A stretch of DNA of 64,000 bases from Dromaius novaehollandiae (lineage: Eukaryota; Chordata; Aves; Casuariiformes; Dromaiidae), in assembly GCF_036370855.1 (NCBI RefSeq), contig NW_026991398.1, positions 1,116,001 to 1,180,000 of the forward strand, written 5' to 3'. The notes below the pieces were generated by a model. It was not told where the DNA came from. It did not search any database and saw only the letters and a program-made list of their open reading frames with translations. The position numbers were made by a program, and so were the translations under genes. Shown here in pieces: positions 35,520 to 46,670 of this stretch (positions are counted from its first letter, which is position 1; every line of letters starts with the position of its first letter).

Positions 35520-38280
35520 TCTTGGGGGACTTTTGTTCCCAAGAGGAACAAACTACTGAAAGAGCAAGCTTTAAACTCACGGAAATGGAAATCAGCAGCT
35601 GGGTATGGGAATGAACAGAGTGATGAAAGGAGTTGCAATGTTACAGTGCCCGGATAGTGTGCTGTAAAGGGGATGTTAATTTAATCAGGACATGTGGACA
35701 TACGAGAGAGAGCCACGTGGCTCCTGGTGGTCCTGGGTTGTGCCAGGGGCTGTGCTGCTCTTGGGGATCCCAGACCAGGCTGTGTTTTTGTACAGAAGTC
35801 TGGAAAACACTCTATGCAAGCTGCTAGAGAAGAGGGATTTTCCTGGGCATTCAGAGCAACCCAGGCAGGACTCAGGCATGTCAAGGGAAACCCATCCCAC
35901 CCACACCAAACCCCCTGCTCTCCCCAGACACCTTCTTGGACCCTGGGGCCAGGAGCAGGAGGGGGTGCGGGGGCATGGCCACATCCCAGACTAGTCTCCA
36001 TCAGGCCTTCAGCTCCACAATGTGTCACAGCTTCAAGTGAGCTCTCTAAAGCAACACTTCCCATGGCCCTGGTGCACAGAGAAGACACCCAGGAGACAGG
36101 GCAGAGAAAGGGCAGAGACCTTGGGCTCAACAGTTGGGCTCACAGCGTCACAGAGAGGGTGCCACAGGCTGAATAAGCAACCCAAAGAAGCAAACAAGTC
36201 CTTCCTTTTGCAGGGACTTGGAAAGCCCCATCTCTGACAGTATTCAAGGGGGATGGAGTCCCCCTTCTGCAAGATTTGCAAAGGTGGGAGCTGGTCACCT
36301 CACAAACTTCTGAATGAGCCCAAATGCAGGTCCTGAGGCACTGCACCACCTTACAGGCTCTGCACTGGAGCCTGGACAGCAGCACTGCTGTGTGTGGGCA
36401 TGTCCTGAGATGCCCAGGGTCAAAAATGTGGGAGATGCAGGATGCCAGGGCTGCACATCCCCCAAGTGAGACAATGTCCTGGAGGGGGTCCAGGGTGCCA
36501 GGGAATGTACTCAAGGGAGAAGCACTACCTTGAGGTGACACAGAAAAGCCCATGGACCAACTCACGTCAAAGATGAGAAACAGCTTTCCCCAGGCTCAGC
36601 CAAAAGGAGAGCAGGGCAAAATTCATGGGAGATGGGAAAACCCCCAAATTTGCTACCTGGGCTGGCCCATGGCTTTGGAGCCTGGCAGGGACCAGGGTCC
36701 TGGAGAAAGCCCCATGGATGAGGTGTGTTAAGGGAACGTTTGCTCTTCTCTGGCATATTCTCTCTATCTTCAGCACTGCAGATGGAGGAACCTTGCCGAG
36801 GACTTCTAAAAACTTTGGTGCCTAAAGGAGGAAGGCCATGTCCTCTCCCATATTGTCCTACATCCTACTTTGACAAAAACAGCGACCCACAACAGAAACC
36901 AGGTTTGAAGCTCACCAAAGCATCTCAGCCTGTGGCCACGCTTTGTGCTGTTTCATCCCACATGACTTTGATCCTGGCTTTGAAAAATGCCAAACCTTAA
37001 ACCAGCCCTGAAGCCCTGGCTTCCCACACAGGTCTGCCCAGTGCAGAGACCTGTCAGTGCAGGGTTGTGGAAGTGACTTCTCCAGTGCCCCATTTGAGAT
37101 ATTTCACAGCCTTTGACACCATCTGGAGACATTCCTGAAGGATTTATGAGCAAGTTCTGGAAAATGACTGGGGTGAAGGGAAGTGACTGCTTTCCAGGTT
37201 GTGAGGAAAAATCTGTTTGCTCTCTCCCTGGCTGTGCCATCTCCATGGCAGTGACCTCCCGAGTCCCCAGATGATACGAGCTGAGGTCACAGTGGGATGT
37301 GCCATGTCACACAGAGGTCTCCCCGGTGTCACAGGGGTACCCTCACTTCCCTGCAAGGCCTGGTCACTGCCGGGCACCGCTCATGTGCTGCCTGCCACTG
37401 CCCTTTGGAGCCACTCCGTGGCAAGGAGAGGGGATGGGAGCCACCCTGGGGCCCCTCACCAACAGGCAGAGGAACAGGGGCACATCAGAGAGTTTTGTGT
37501 AATGAGACAGGAAGAGCGTCCTTCCTCCTCGTCTGAAGAGGCGAGACAGGGGCAAAGGGACAAGCAGGATGGAGGACTGATGGACCACCACCATCAGCCC
37601 AGACCACAGTTTCTTCTTCCCAACTCTCCTGCAGCTCTCCATCAAGGGTAAGGGCTTTGGGAGCTCCTTCCTGAGGGGTTGCACAGAGACTGTCAACTGC
37701 AAAAAGGGCTGTGGATCCCGGGCTGTGGGAGTGGCTGCACAGGGCTGTGGGTTGCCAACAGAGCCTTGTTGTAGAGTCCTGACTGGCTGGAGGGACAATG
37801 TGGCAGCGAGGACTCCTGGGTCCTGGGGCTTGGCCCTAAGCCCCCAGGATCTTGTGGGGGTGGGGGCAATCCAGGTCCAGGTTTCCCTGGGAGTGGGTCC
37901 CCCTTTGGGATCTGGCTCTGAGAGGAAAGGGGTGCTGCATCCCAGAGGCTGGGGTGGCCTGCAGTTCCATGGGGCTTTCAAGAGCCTTCTGGAAATGCCC
38001 TTGCTGGAAATGGATCCTTCACCTTGTAAGAAATCCTAGTAGTCTGCTTGTTTGGGAGAACCTCTGTTCTTCCCCATGGATCCTCTTCTGCCTTCATTTT
38101 GGCAGAGCATGTTTTGGGCAAGGAGATGCCATCTTCAGATGGCTACAGCCCCTGTCCTCCTGCAAATATGGGGTCAAACCTCTGCACCTAGAAGACAGCC
38201 TGTTTGGGAGAGCAGCTTGGGAACAAGTAGTGGTGCCAGTGCCACTCCATAAGCCCTGGCTGATCCCAAGCATTCTTCTT
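35520..38280. other. Duplicated spacer block (partner of 16,145-18,880)
   Basis: Directly repeats the first block at high identity. At its left end about 1.1 kb of R1 present in the partner is missing: 35,520-35,560 joins the sequences that lie at 15,065 and 16,145 there. Open frames are as in the partner and no gene is supported. Confidence 0.6.
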
Positions 38281-38964
38281 TGAGCAGCAGTGGGCAGTGC
38301 TGGGGTGAGTCCATCAGGGCCATCTATCCCAGCCCTCCTACGGGCCCTAAGCCATTGGCAGGCCCAGAGCTGCTCTCTCCATCGCTGCCCCCTCATCACT
38401 GCCCCGTGCCCCCATGGGCTCCTCAGCCCTATGGAGTGACCTGCCAGGGCCCAGCCCTGCCCTGCAGAGAGCAGCCCCTGCCTGGCTGCGGCCCAGCCCT
38501 GCCGGGTGCAGCGTGAGGGCTGCCGAGCCCCGGGCTGCCAAGAGCAGGGTGTCCGGGCCCCAGGGGACAGAGGATACTGTCCTGCCCCACCCAGCCCTGC
38601 CCTGGGGCAGCAAGACACTGCCCGCAGGCTCCGGCACCCCAGCCATGCCCAGGGCCCCCGCACTGGCACCAGGGCCAGCACCAGCACCGGCCCCGGGGCT
38701 GCTCCCCTGCACCCAGCACAGCCCCCAGGTGTGGGGCAACCAGGAGCCCCGCGGGGCCCCTGCGGCAGAGCCCAGACCCTGCGGGGCAGCGGCCAGGCCC
38801 CAGGGCCCCGCACTGCCTGGGCACATGGCACCGGGCTGCCCCCAGGCCCCACTGCGCCCCGCGCTGCCGCCCATAACATGGCGCCCCTCCACAGGGGGGA
38901 GGAGGGGAGGGGAGGGGAGGGGAGGGCAGAGCTGGCCGCCAGGGCAGCAGGCTGCAACGTTTCC
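38281..38964. other. GC- and CpG-rich spacer
   Basis: Its first part matches 18,890-19,150 (both contain tgccgggtgcagcgtgaggg). After about 38,530 it departs from the partner. It has many CpGs and no CCAAT box. Frames are open on both strands (for example 38,414-39,262 and 38,429-39,559) with no domain and mutual overlap, so no gene is called. A GGAGG-type purine run lies at about 38,893-38,930. Confidence 0.45.
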
Positions 38965-38988
38965 GTGTGTGTGTGTGTGTGTGTGTGT
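38965..38988 (+). repeat. GT dinucleotide microsatellite, 12 units
   Basis: An uninterrupted GT run at the left edge of R2 copy 2. Confidence 0.97.
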
Positions 38989-39395
38989 TTTTGGGCCCTG
39001 GGGGTGCCCTGGCTGCTGCCATGTGTGGTGCTGTGCCCTGTGTGTCCCTGCTGCAGTGGCACGTGTTGGCTGGCCACCCTCCGTGAGTCGAGGGGTGGGG
39101 GTGCAGGGTGTCACAGTGGTGGGGTGCCCTGTGGTGGGGGTAGGTGGTGGCTCCAGTGTCTTGGTGTTCAGAACGGGAAGAGGTGCCTGGAGAGAGCAGT
39201 GCTGTGCGTGGGGAGTGCCGCCAGGCTGGGGAGCTGGGGAGCCCTTGGAGGGGAGGAGGTGACTTGGCTCGCAGGGCCCAGGCTGCCCTGGTGGCCAGAG
39301 CCAGGGATGCTGGCAGCCTGCTGCCTTCTGTGCACTGAGGTTCAGGCCTTGAGTTTGTGAAGCTCTTGCCAGGATCTGCAGGCAGGATCCAGACT
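38989..39395 (+). repeat. Low-copy repeat R2, copy 2
   Basis: Shares the R2 landmarks; 39,190-39,345 is almost identical to 21,255-21,395 and 44,840-44,985. It ends near the tgccaggatctgcag phrase, without the longer 3' part of copies 1 and 4. Confidence 0.75.
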
Positions 39396-39894
39396 AAAGG
39401 GCAGGGAGTGTTTCTGCTTGCTCTGAGATGTGAACCAAGGCTGCTTTTTCCCTCCTTTCCTCTCATTTGCTTTTCCTCATGAGAACTTTCCTCTGCAGCC
39501 GTGTTTGCTGAGGGTGGAGGAGTGGCGGGACATGCTTGTTGCCAGCTGGGTGTTAACATGCTGGCAGCTCTTTGGACAAATGAAGGCCTTGTGGAGCGGT
39601 GGTCCTTGGAGAGAGGCAGGTGTGTTCTTGGGAGACGACTGTCAAGGGGCTGGTGCCTTTATGTGCCAAATCTTCACAGACAAGCAGTTGCTTTGAGTAG
39701 GCCAGCCACAGCCAGAGTGCCCTGCAAGGCCTGCACAACCCAAGTCTCTCTTCCTTCCAGTTTCAGCCTCTTTAAGATCCTCCAGCATCCTGCTGTAGTG
39801 TGAGCTTTCTGTGCCGCAGCAAGGAAATGAGAGAGCACCCTCCATGCAGGCATCAGTGTGCTAGGTGTGGTGTGGTTAGGTGCTGTCACTGCTG
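39396..39894. other. Unassigned spacer between R2 copies 2 and 3
   Basis: No ORF, repeat or RNA gene can be supported. Confidence 0.4.
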
Positions 39895-40300
39895 CACCGT
39901 GTGTTTTGGGAGCCCTTGGTGCCACAGCTGCTGCCATGTGTGGTGCTGTGCCCTGTGTGTCCCTGCTGCAGAGGCGCGTGATGGCTGGCTATCCTCTGTG
40001 AGGTGTCGGGCAGTGGGTTTGGGGTGCCACAGTGATGTGGTGCCTTGTCTTGGGGACAGGTGGTGGCCCCAGTGTCTTGGTGCTCATCTTGGGAGGAGGT
40101 GTGTGGAGAGAGCAGTGCTCTGCTCCCAGAGCCCAGCCTGCCATCGTGGTGTCCTTCTGGGAGACCCGGGGCTGGGAACCATTGGGGACCATGTTACTGC
40201 CTTGGAGCATTCTAGTGCGAGCCAGGGATGCTTGCAGTTTGCTGGCTTCTGTCAGCTAAGGTTCAGGCTTGCAGTTTGTGAAGCTCTTGATGCTTCCCCG
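39895..40300 (+). repeat. Low-copy repeat R2, copy 3 (most diverged)
   Basis: Begins with gtgtgttttgggagccc and contains ccctgtgtgtccctgctgca, a ggtggccccagtgtcttggtg segment and an ending similar to the other copies. It lacks the ctggggagctgggga core, which has been replaced. Confidence 0.65.
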
Positions 40301-40599
40301 AGTCTTTGAGATTGTACTGAGTCTTCTGCAGAAAGTCATCTTCTTGCTCCTTAATGGCTTTCTGTTGAATCTGGACCCTCACTGCATCTTCCCTTCCCAG
40401 AGCTTAATCCATTCTGATCCATCAGAGAGATGGGGAGTTAATCAAAGCAGTCAGAGCCACTTCTCCCCTTTTTGCCTGCCCAGACCCTTGAGGCAGTGCA
40501 GATGCCACCTCACAAGAAGTCAGGCCTCTCGGGGAGACAGGTGGCTCTTAGGCTCCTGTCCTTGGTCAGCCATGGAGGTGGCAGCTCCAAAGCTGCTAG

Positions 40600-41230
40600 T
40601 CCCTTTGGAGTAGAGTCTAAGAATAGCAGATTCCTTGAGCCTGCAATGGGAGAAACATCTGGAGGTGGGGGTCCAACACCCTGCTCGAGGCAGGTCCCAG
40701 GAGCAGAGGTATTTTCAGGCCTTTTCCAGTGAAGTTTTGAATCTCTCCAAGGATGGAGATTGGGGAACCTCTCTGGGTCCCTGTGCCATAGTCTGGCTGC
40801 CATCATGGAGAAGAAGGGTTGTTCTTAACATCTAAGAAGAATGTCCCATGCTCCTAGTTGTCCCTGTTGCCTCTCATGCTGTTACTATGCACCTTCAAGA
40901 AAAGCTGGCTCTGTTTTCACTGCACCTTCCATAGGGTTGCTGTGCAGAGCAGGAAGATCCCCCTTGGCCTTCTGTTCTTGATGCTGAACAAACCCAGCTC
41001 TCCCAGCCTCTCCTTATATGCCCTGTACTCTAGCCCCTGACCTTCTTGGTGTCCCTGGGCTGGACTGCCTCCTGTGTGTTAGTGCCTTTCTAGAACTGGA
41101 GAGCCCAAATGGCACCCAGTATCCAGACGTGGCCTCACCTGTGCCAAAAAGCCAGGTAGAATGTCTCCGGTGGCCCTGCTGGTTACGTTCTCAGAAATAC
41201 AGCTCAGCATAGAGGGGAGACATTTGCCCG
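40600..41230 (-). mobile_element. CR1 LINE 3' end
   Basis: In plus-strand reading it follows the reverse complement of the CR1 tail. It opens with tggaggtgggggtccaacac, then atctctccaaggatggaga, then aagatcccccttggccttct, ctgaacaaacccagctctcc and gacgtggcctcacc. The order and spacing are as in CR1 3' ends across birds. It is truncated and contains no functional RT. Confidence 0.85.
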
Positions 41231-41341
41231 TGGCTGTTGTGAGAATGCAAGGCCAGCAGAACTGACAGTAACCCTCTGATTCTTTCTTCCTAGGTTGCTG
41301 CAGTCATATAGAGTCCCAGTGCAGTCCTAGAGTCCCCGAGG

Positions 41342-41996
41342 ATGGAGGCAGGGTGCCTTCACTGTGACACCAACACGTCCCAACGTGTTGCCAACACCGT
41401 GAGCCCTCTGTGGAACCAGCTGCAAGTGAATGAGGTGAGGCTGCATATGGATGTGAAGGCTGCCGTAAATGCATCTGGCTTTTTTGGGTCACCTGGGGTG
41501 TGAGTTCCCCTCCTGGTACCTCTGCTCTGCTGCAAATTCCTCCTCCCACAAATGCTGTTGGTGCCAGCCTGCTCAGCAAATGCTGTAATGCTCCCTCCTT
41601 TTCCTAGATGGTTGTGGTGCTGTATAGGATGAATCAAAGACCCTTATAATAAATGCCAGCATCCCCTGTGTGCCTTTGTCTGCGTGCCCCAAAGCCTGCT
41701 TTGATTGAACTGAGGAACTCTCAGAGCTCTCGGGCTTCTGGCTCTGTGAGGGGTGAAGATGTGCCCAGGGCCAGGCTGCCTGTGGCACCCAGCCATTGGT
41801 GTGCCACAAACCCAGCTCCGGAGCCCGGGTTCCTGCTGCAGAGCCCATTCCCACAGGATTGCAGGTGTTTCCCCAGACCTCCAGTCTGGGGCTGTCTCCT
41901 TGCTGGTGCCACGTTTTCAGAGCCTCTGCACCCTTTCTCCCTTCACAGAAGCTCCTTGTCCAGCTAACGAAAGGAAAGGGGCAGAGGTTACTTTAG
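41342..41996 (+). CDS. Possible two-exon short ORF, unrecognised (tentative)
   Basis: A stretch with a good acceptor (TTTCTTCCTAG at about 41,294) contains an ATG at 41,342 that opens 31 codons (MEAGCLHCDTNTSQ.., ending QVNE) up to a GAG|GTGAGG donor at 41,434/41,435. A second acceptor, CTCCCTTCACAG, ends at 41,948. The next 16 codons (41,949-41,996, KLLVQLTKG..) stay in phase and end in TAG. Joined, this gives a peptide of 46 residues of unknown function. I do not recognise the family. It may be a fragment of a decayed or partly duplicated gene, or chance. Confidence 0.2.
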
Positions 41997-42622
41997 GCTC
42001 AGGAGACCTACAGGACTCCCAAGTTGTGTCTGTAACTTTATTACAAAAAACAAATGCCCTAACCCTTGTCCCTAGCTGGAGGTTCATGATGTGGTGGGGT
42101 CGTGGGGGTGGAAAGCAGCAGGCTGCTGTGCCCACAGGGAGCAGCATCCTTCCTTCTGAAAGCAGCAGCATTGCCCAAGGAGCCAGCTCTGGTCCTGGTC
42201 TTGTGCTGAGTGTTTGCACACAGGTTGTGAGCCCAGAGTGCCTTGGCCACCTCCCGGTGTCACCACAAGAGCTTCCCTCTGTGTGTGGGTTGAGGAGCCA
42301 AGGCAGCAAGCAAAGCATTGCCCGGGGAGTGTGCAAGTGGCGAGGGTCGAGCATCCGTCTCTTCTTGCTGGCACTTGGTTGTATCTAGCGGAAGGGCCAG
42401 CTCTGTGGGGCAGAGACAGTGTGTTTACAGACTAGCTGGCACAGCCGAGGTCTGGTGTGAGGTCGATGCCTGGTGCAGGGCTGAGTTGATGTGACAGTGT
42501 CAGAAACCCTTTCCAGTGCAGCTGCTCCCTGGGCTGGTCTCTTTACCGAGGCCCTATAAATGGAAGTGGTGTCCTGCTGTCATTTAATACGTGCTGCAGA
42601 ACAAGTTGCTCACAGCTAAGAC

Positions 42623-43084
42623 TTGATGGTAAAGGAAATGCAAGTGCAATTGTTCCTTTTTGGGATTTGGTCCCAGGGTGACAGAGTGGAGATGTCACAT
42701 GACCTGGAGAGAGTCTTGCCAGGAGATGACAGCTGTTTGCAGAGGAGTGTCATGAAAGGAGTGATGACAGTGACATCAAGGGACATGAGGGTGATCCAGG
42801 TGACCTCCTCTGTGAAGGGCATCAGAGAAGCCTGCCTCAACACGTGTGGTTTTGTGAAATACAGGCTGGCCCAGAGATGTGTCTCATGCCTGAAGAACCA
42901 GTGGAGGTTCCCAGCTCCCCCCGTGACAGATCCTTTGGCAGAGCACCTTCCTGTAGAGGAAAGGCTGTGCCCAGCAGGCTCTTGGTTGGTGCAGGTTCTT
43001 GGGATGTCACCTCTGTGCATTCTCCTGATCAGCAGGAAACCTTTCAATAGCTTCAGTGTGGTCTTGGAGGTCCCTTCTGCCTGA
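42623..43084 (+). CDS. Hypothetical ORF, 153 codons, unrecognised
   Basis: A single open frame in DNA of moderate GC, with no equally long frame on the same strand, running directly into the minisatellite at 43,067. The protein is rich in Val, Ser and Leu and has several cysteines; no domain or signal peptide is clear. It begins with two methionines (MMVKEM). The opposite strand is also open for 143 codons, which weakens the case. The stretch 41,997-42,622 before it holds nothing identifiable. Confidence 0.2.
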   Translation: MMVKEMQVQLFLFGIWSQGDRVEMSHDLERVLPGDDSCLQRSVMKGVMTVTSRDMRVIQVTSSVKGIREACLNTCGFVKYRLAQRCVSCLKNQWRFPAPPVTDPLAEHLPVEERLCPAGSWLVQVLGMSPLCILLISRKPFNSFSVVLEVPSA

Positions 43085-43745
43085 GTACCTGATAGGTCAG
43101 CAGCAGGCCCATGGGGAGGGGATGTGCTTGTGAGGTCCCTTTATCCTCAGGAGCTGCTGGGCAAGCTGCAGGCACCTGGCTTGGGTGCTGCCTGTGAGGT
43201 GACTTGTGCCTCAGCACCTCCTAGGCCAGGGGAGGCACCTAAGTGCTGTTGGTGCAGGTTGGGAGGTGCTTCTGCCTCACTCCTTGATAAGCCAGCAGCA
43301 GGCACAGGGCTTCGAGGCTGAGTGTGAGGTCAGTGGTGCCTCAGTATGAGATAGGTCAGCAGTGGGCACAGGGCTGCCGTTTGCACTTGTGAAGTCAACG
43401 GTGAGTCAGTACCTGATAGGGCAGCTGCAGGCACATGGCTTGAAGGCTTAATGTGAGGCCCCTTTTCAATCCCTACCTGGTAGGGCAGTGTCATGTACGT
43501 TACTGCTGGTTGTCTTGGTGAGGACCTTGAGAACCTGAGAGACAGCCACATGCACATGGGTTTGGTGATGATGGTGAGGTCACTTTCTGCCTCAGCACCT
43601 CATAGGTGAGCATCAGGCCCATGGCTTGGATGCAGATGGTGAGGTGCCTTGGCCTCAGTACCTCATGGGCCAGCACAGGCATATTGGTGCAGTTTGTACT
43701 TGTGAGGCCACTTCTGCTTCAGGCCCTCAAAGGCCAGGCACGCTG
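43067..43745 (+). repeat. Diverged minisatellite, block 3, about 11 units of 64 bp
   Basis: The marker gtgaggtc or a variant recurs near 43,067, 43,130, 43,194, 43,260, 43,324, 43,390, 43,452, 43,518, 43,575, 43,639 and 43,703. It is followed each time by a variant of ctgcctcagtacctgatagg, ccagcagcaggcac, and atggcttgga. This is the clearest of the three blocks. Confidence 0.85.
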
Positions 43746-44345
43746 AGCTTGAGAGAAATTGCTTGTCAAGTGTAGGAGTTTATTAGAGATAAATGGTTCT
43801 ACACATATAACAAACATTGGGCAACACCAAACTATCTACAAACTGTAAGTATTAACAAACCTCAAAGTATATCCAAGCCGTACTGTTAAGCCACGGATGC
43901 ACGATATAATGACCATTCTTGCTTTTTTCTTGTCCTTATGGGGCCACCCCTACGGTAACAGTTTTCCCCAGGTTATTCTCACCACACTTCAGCTGTGCCA
44001 GGATGATTCATGTTCTCATTGGCAGTTGGCCTCAGGGTCGTCCCCACTGATGAGTGGGTTGTCGAGTCCGCAGGCCAGCTGATGATGAGTCCGAGTCCAC
44101 ACAGAGGTATGTGGCTTACTCCCTTAGCCTTCCTGGGCTTAGTTCCTTATCCAGTCAAACAGTGCCAGGCCATGGTTACACAACAGCTGTATGGCCCCAG
44201 TCAATACCAGTAGGCATACCAAAAGATAACCCAGTGCTCAGCTGACAACAGTACGCAAATCAACAGGTCCTTCAGTGGAGAATTCCACGGTACCTAGATG
44301 CCTGTGGTGTGAGTCTGTGGTGTCACTTCCCCTTTGCTGACTAGG
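43746..44345. other. Unassigned AT-richer island
   Basis: Composition differs sharply from the minisatellite on the left and R2 on the right. The left end contains agtttattagagataaa, which could be a reversed poly(A) signal of an LTR. I could not find matching target duplications or a TG/CA pair, so I leave it unassigned. Confidence 0.35.
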
Positions 44346-44590
44346 TTTGTTGAGCGATCATGGGGTCGTTGGAGAGTGTGCCACTAGGCTACAGCAACCG
44401 CACAGTGTGGTGACTCCAGCTGTGGTGTTCCCAGGATTCTTGCGGAGCCCCCCAGAGCAAACCCCTCTTCTGTGGGCTGTCCCATCCTGAGTCCCACGCT
44501 TGCCTGTGTGACGCTTATCAAATGGCTGCAAAGGTTCTAGCAGGAGATGGATGTCCAGAGGAATTCCCTGTCCCAAGGCCTTGGAGGAAT

Positions 44591-45150
44591 GGAAGTGAAG
44601 GGATATAGACTTGGCCTTTGTGTGTTTGGGGGCCCTTGTGGGTCCCCTAGCTGCTGCCATGCCTAGTCCTGTCCCCTGTGTGTCTCTGATGCAGAGGCGT
44701 GTGTTGGCTGGCAACCCTCTATGAGGCGAGGGGCGGGTCGTGCGGTGTGTCACAGTGGTGGGGTGCCCTGTGGTGGGAACGAGTGGTGGCCCCTGTGTCT
44801 TGGTGCTGCTCTGCGTGGGAGGAAGTGTCTGGAGAGAGCAGTGCTGTGTGTGGGGAGTGCTGCCAGGCTGGGGAGCTGGGGAGCCCTTGGAGGGGAGGAG
44901 GTGACTTGGCTCGCAGGGCCCAGGCTGCCCTGGTGGCCAGAGCCAGGGATGCTGGCAGCCTGCTGCCTTCTGTGCACTGAGGTTCAGGCCTGGAGTTTCC
45001 TCAGCTCTTGCCAGGATCTGCAGCCAGATATGCCACAGAGACTGTGAAATACCTAGAAATATGGAGCTTAGAGTATTTGGAGTATAAGAGGTCATCTTTC
45101 AGAAAGGGTTCTTTGTTGGAGATTCTTGAAGTTATCACTTCTGGGATCTG
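44591..45150 (+). repeat. Low-copy repeat R2, copy 4
   Basis: It matches R2 copy 1 over its whole length, including the 3' part with gaaatacctagaaatatgga and aagaggtcatcttt. The two are the longest copies and define the likely full unit. Confidence 0.75.
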
Positions 45151-46670
45151 TCCAACCACAAGGTTTTTTAGGCTAGAGGCATAGCAGTTGCCTCTCCCTC
45201 CTATTAGCAAAGGCTATGGGGAGATACTGCCCATATAGCTAATTGTTGCAGACACTCTTTTCTTCTCATGTGGCAGGACCCTAGAAACTCTTTGCTAATA
45301 ATGCAGTATTATCTCCCAATTAGCCCTTACTTAACCATTTGAGTAACTCCCCTCCAATCCACTGAACTATAGAGCGGATCTTGAGCTCTTCTTGCTGAAG
45401 GCCTTGCTGCTTCGGGGCTCTGTGCTGCTCCCTGCACCCTGCGCACTGCCCTGGGCTCTGACACCAGACATCCAGGGGCTGACATCTCGCAGGAGGCCTC
45501 AGAGCAGTTTAGATCATGTGGGACTTTTTTCACCCACACAGTTCACAAGGAAATGGTCTTGCCACAGTGGAGCACTCAGAGGCGCCCTTTCAAGTAGCAG
45601 TGCCACAGTCATTAGTTTTTAAAATGGGCAAAATAAGGAAAACTTCCAAAGACAAAGTATTTCTTCAGAAAATAATTGGCCTGTAAAACCACTTCTCCCA
45701 GATGTGTGACTACAGTGAGTTGTGATGCTCAAGCACTTGCCTGCAAGTCAGCAGGAAATACTTCATGGGTCATAGCTGAGAACCAGCTTGCACAGCTGAA
45801 GTTGTTTTGTGCAGATAACTTGCAAGTCCCTCAGAATTATGTTCCTCGCCTTTCCACATGCTCCTCTCTGCTCTAAGGGAGTCATTTCTGACCTGACAGA
45901 TCAGGTGTCCAACTCAGCTGAGCACATTCTGTAATGTGTCACTGAGCTGGTTGAGGCCTGCAGGTTCCCGAACCTCCTGCCCAATCAGCTCGGGCACAGC
46001 CTGGGTCTTAGCTCACTCGGGGACTCTTCTTTGCAAGTGAACCCCCTGTGAGATGACATCCCAAGTGTGGATCTGAGGCTAATTTGGACAAAGGTGCCCT
46101 CTTGGCAGTGAGGTGTGGATGAAAGCAAGTGAGGGTCAGTTCCTTCTGGAGTGGTCCAGGGCTTTCCCAGCAGGCCTTGTACAGTTCATCTCACCCACCC
46201 ATCATCAAACTGCACATTGGAGCTTGCAAGATGGTTCCTTTTTGGTAGCACACTATAAAATTCCCCTCTGGCTGGTAATAATCCATCATGTGCTGCTTTG
46301 GGAAGGTTAAGGTGCCAAAGGAAGCCTCCAGATAATGTCAACAGTGTGTCTGGGCCACGGGGGCAGCACACTTGGCTCGGAGCTGACCTCGGTGAGGAGC
46401 TGTGCACTGCTTGGTGGCAGGTGTGCTCCACAGGGCTAGTCCTGAGCAGGGTGGCCGTGAGCCGTGCCTGCCTGCCTGCCGGCCATGGGCTGGTGGGGTG
46501 GCTGCAGCAGAGGTGCCCTCACAATCAGCACCCAGATGGGTCCCTGTCACCTGTGTCACGCCCTCCCCTCCCCGGGGCTGTCACTGCTGCTGGGTGGGCT
46601 CTCTGAGGTGCTGGGTGACATCACCAAGCCTGCTGGCCAGCACATCTGCTGAGGGCCAATCAGGCTGCTG
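45151..46670. other. Unassigned spacer
   Basis: No gene, RNA or known repeat is recognised over about 1.5 kb. Open frames at 46,298-46,606 and 46,402-46,764 overlap one another and have no features. Confidence 0.4.

Noticed and set aside
38094-39559. Several ORFs of 255-376 codons on both strands
   Set aside because: They are mutually overlapping, they run through a GT microsatellite and the R2 repeat, and the frame changes in the paralogous block.
43067-43745. CRISPR-like array of regularly spaced repeats
   Set aside because: The repeats are long, diverged and contiguous, with no conserved short repeat and unique spacers. The DNA is eukaryotic, so it is a minisatellite.
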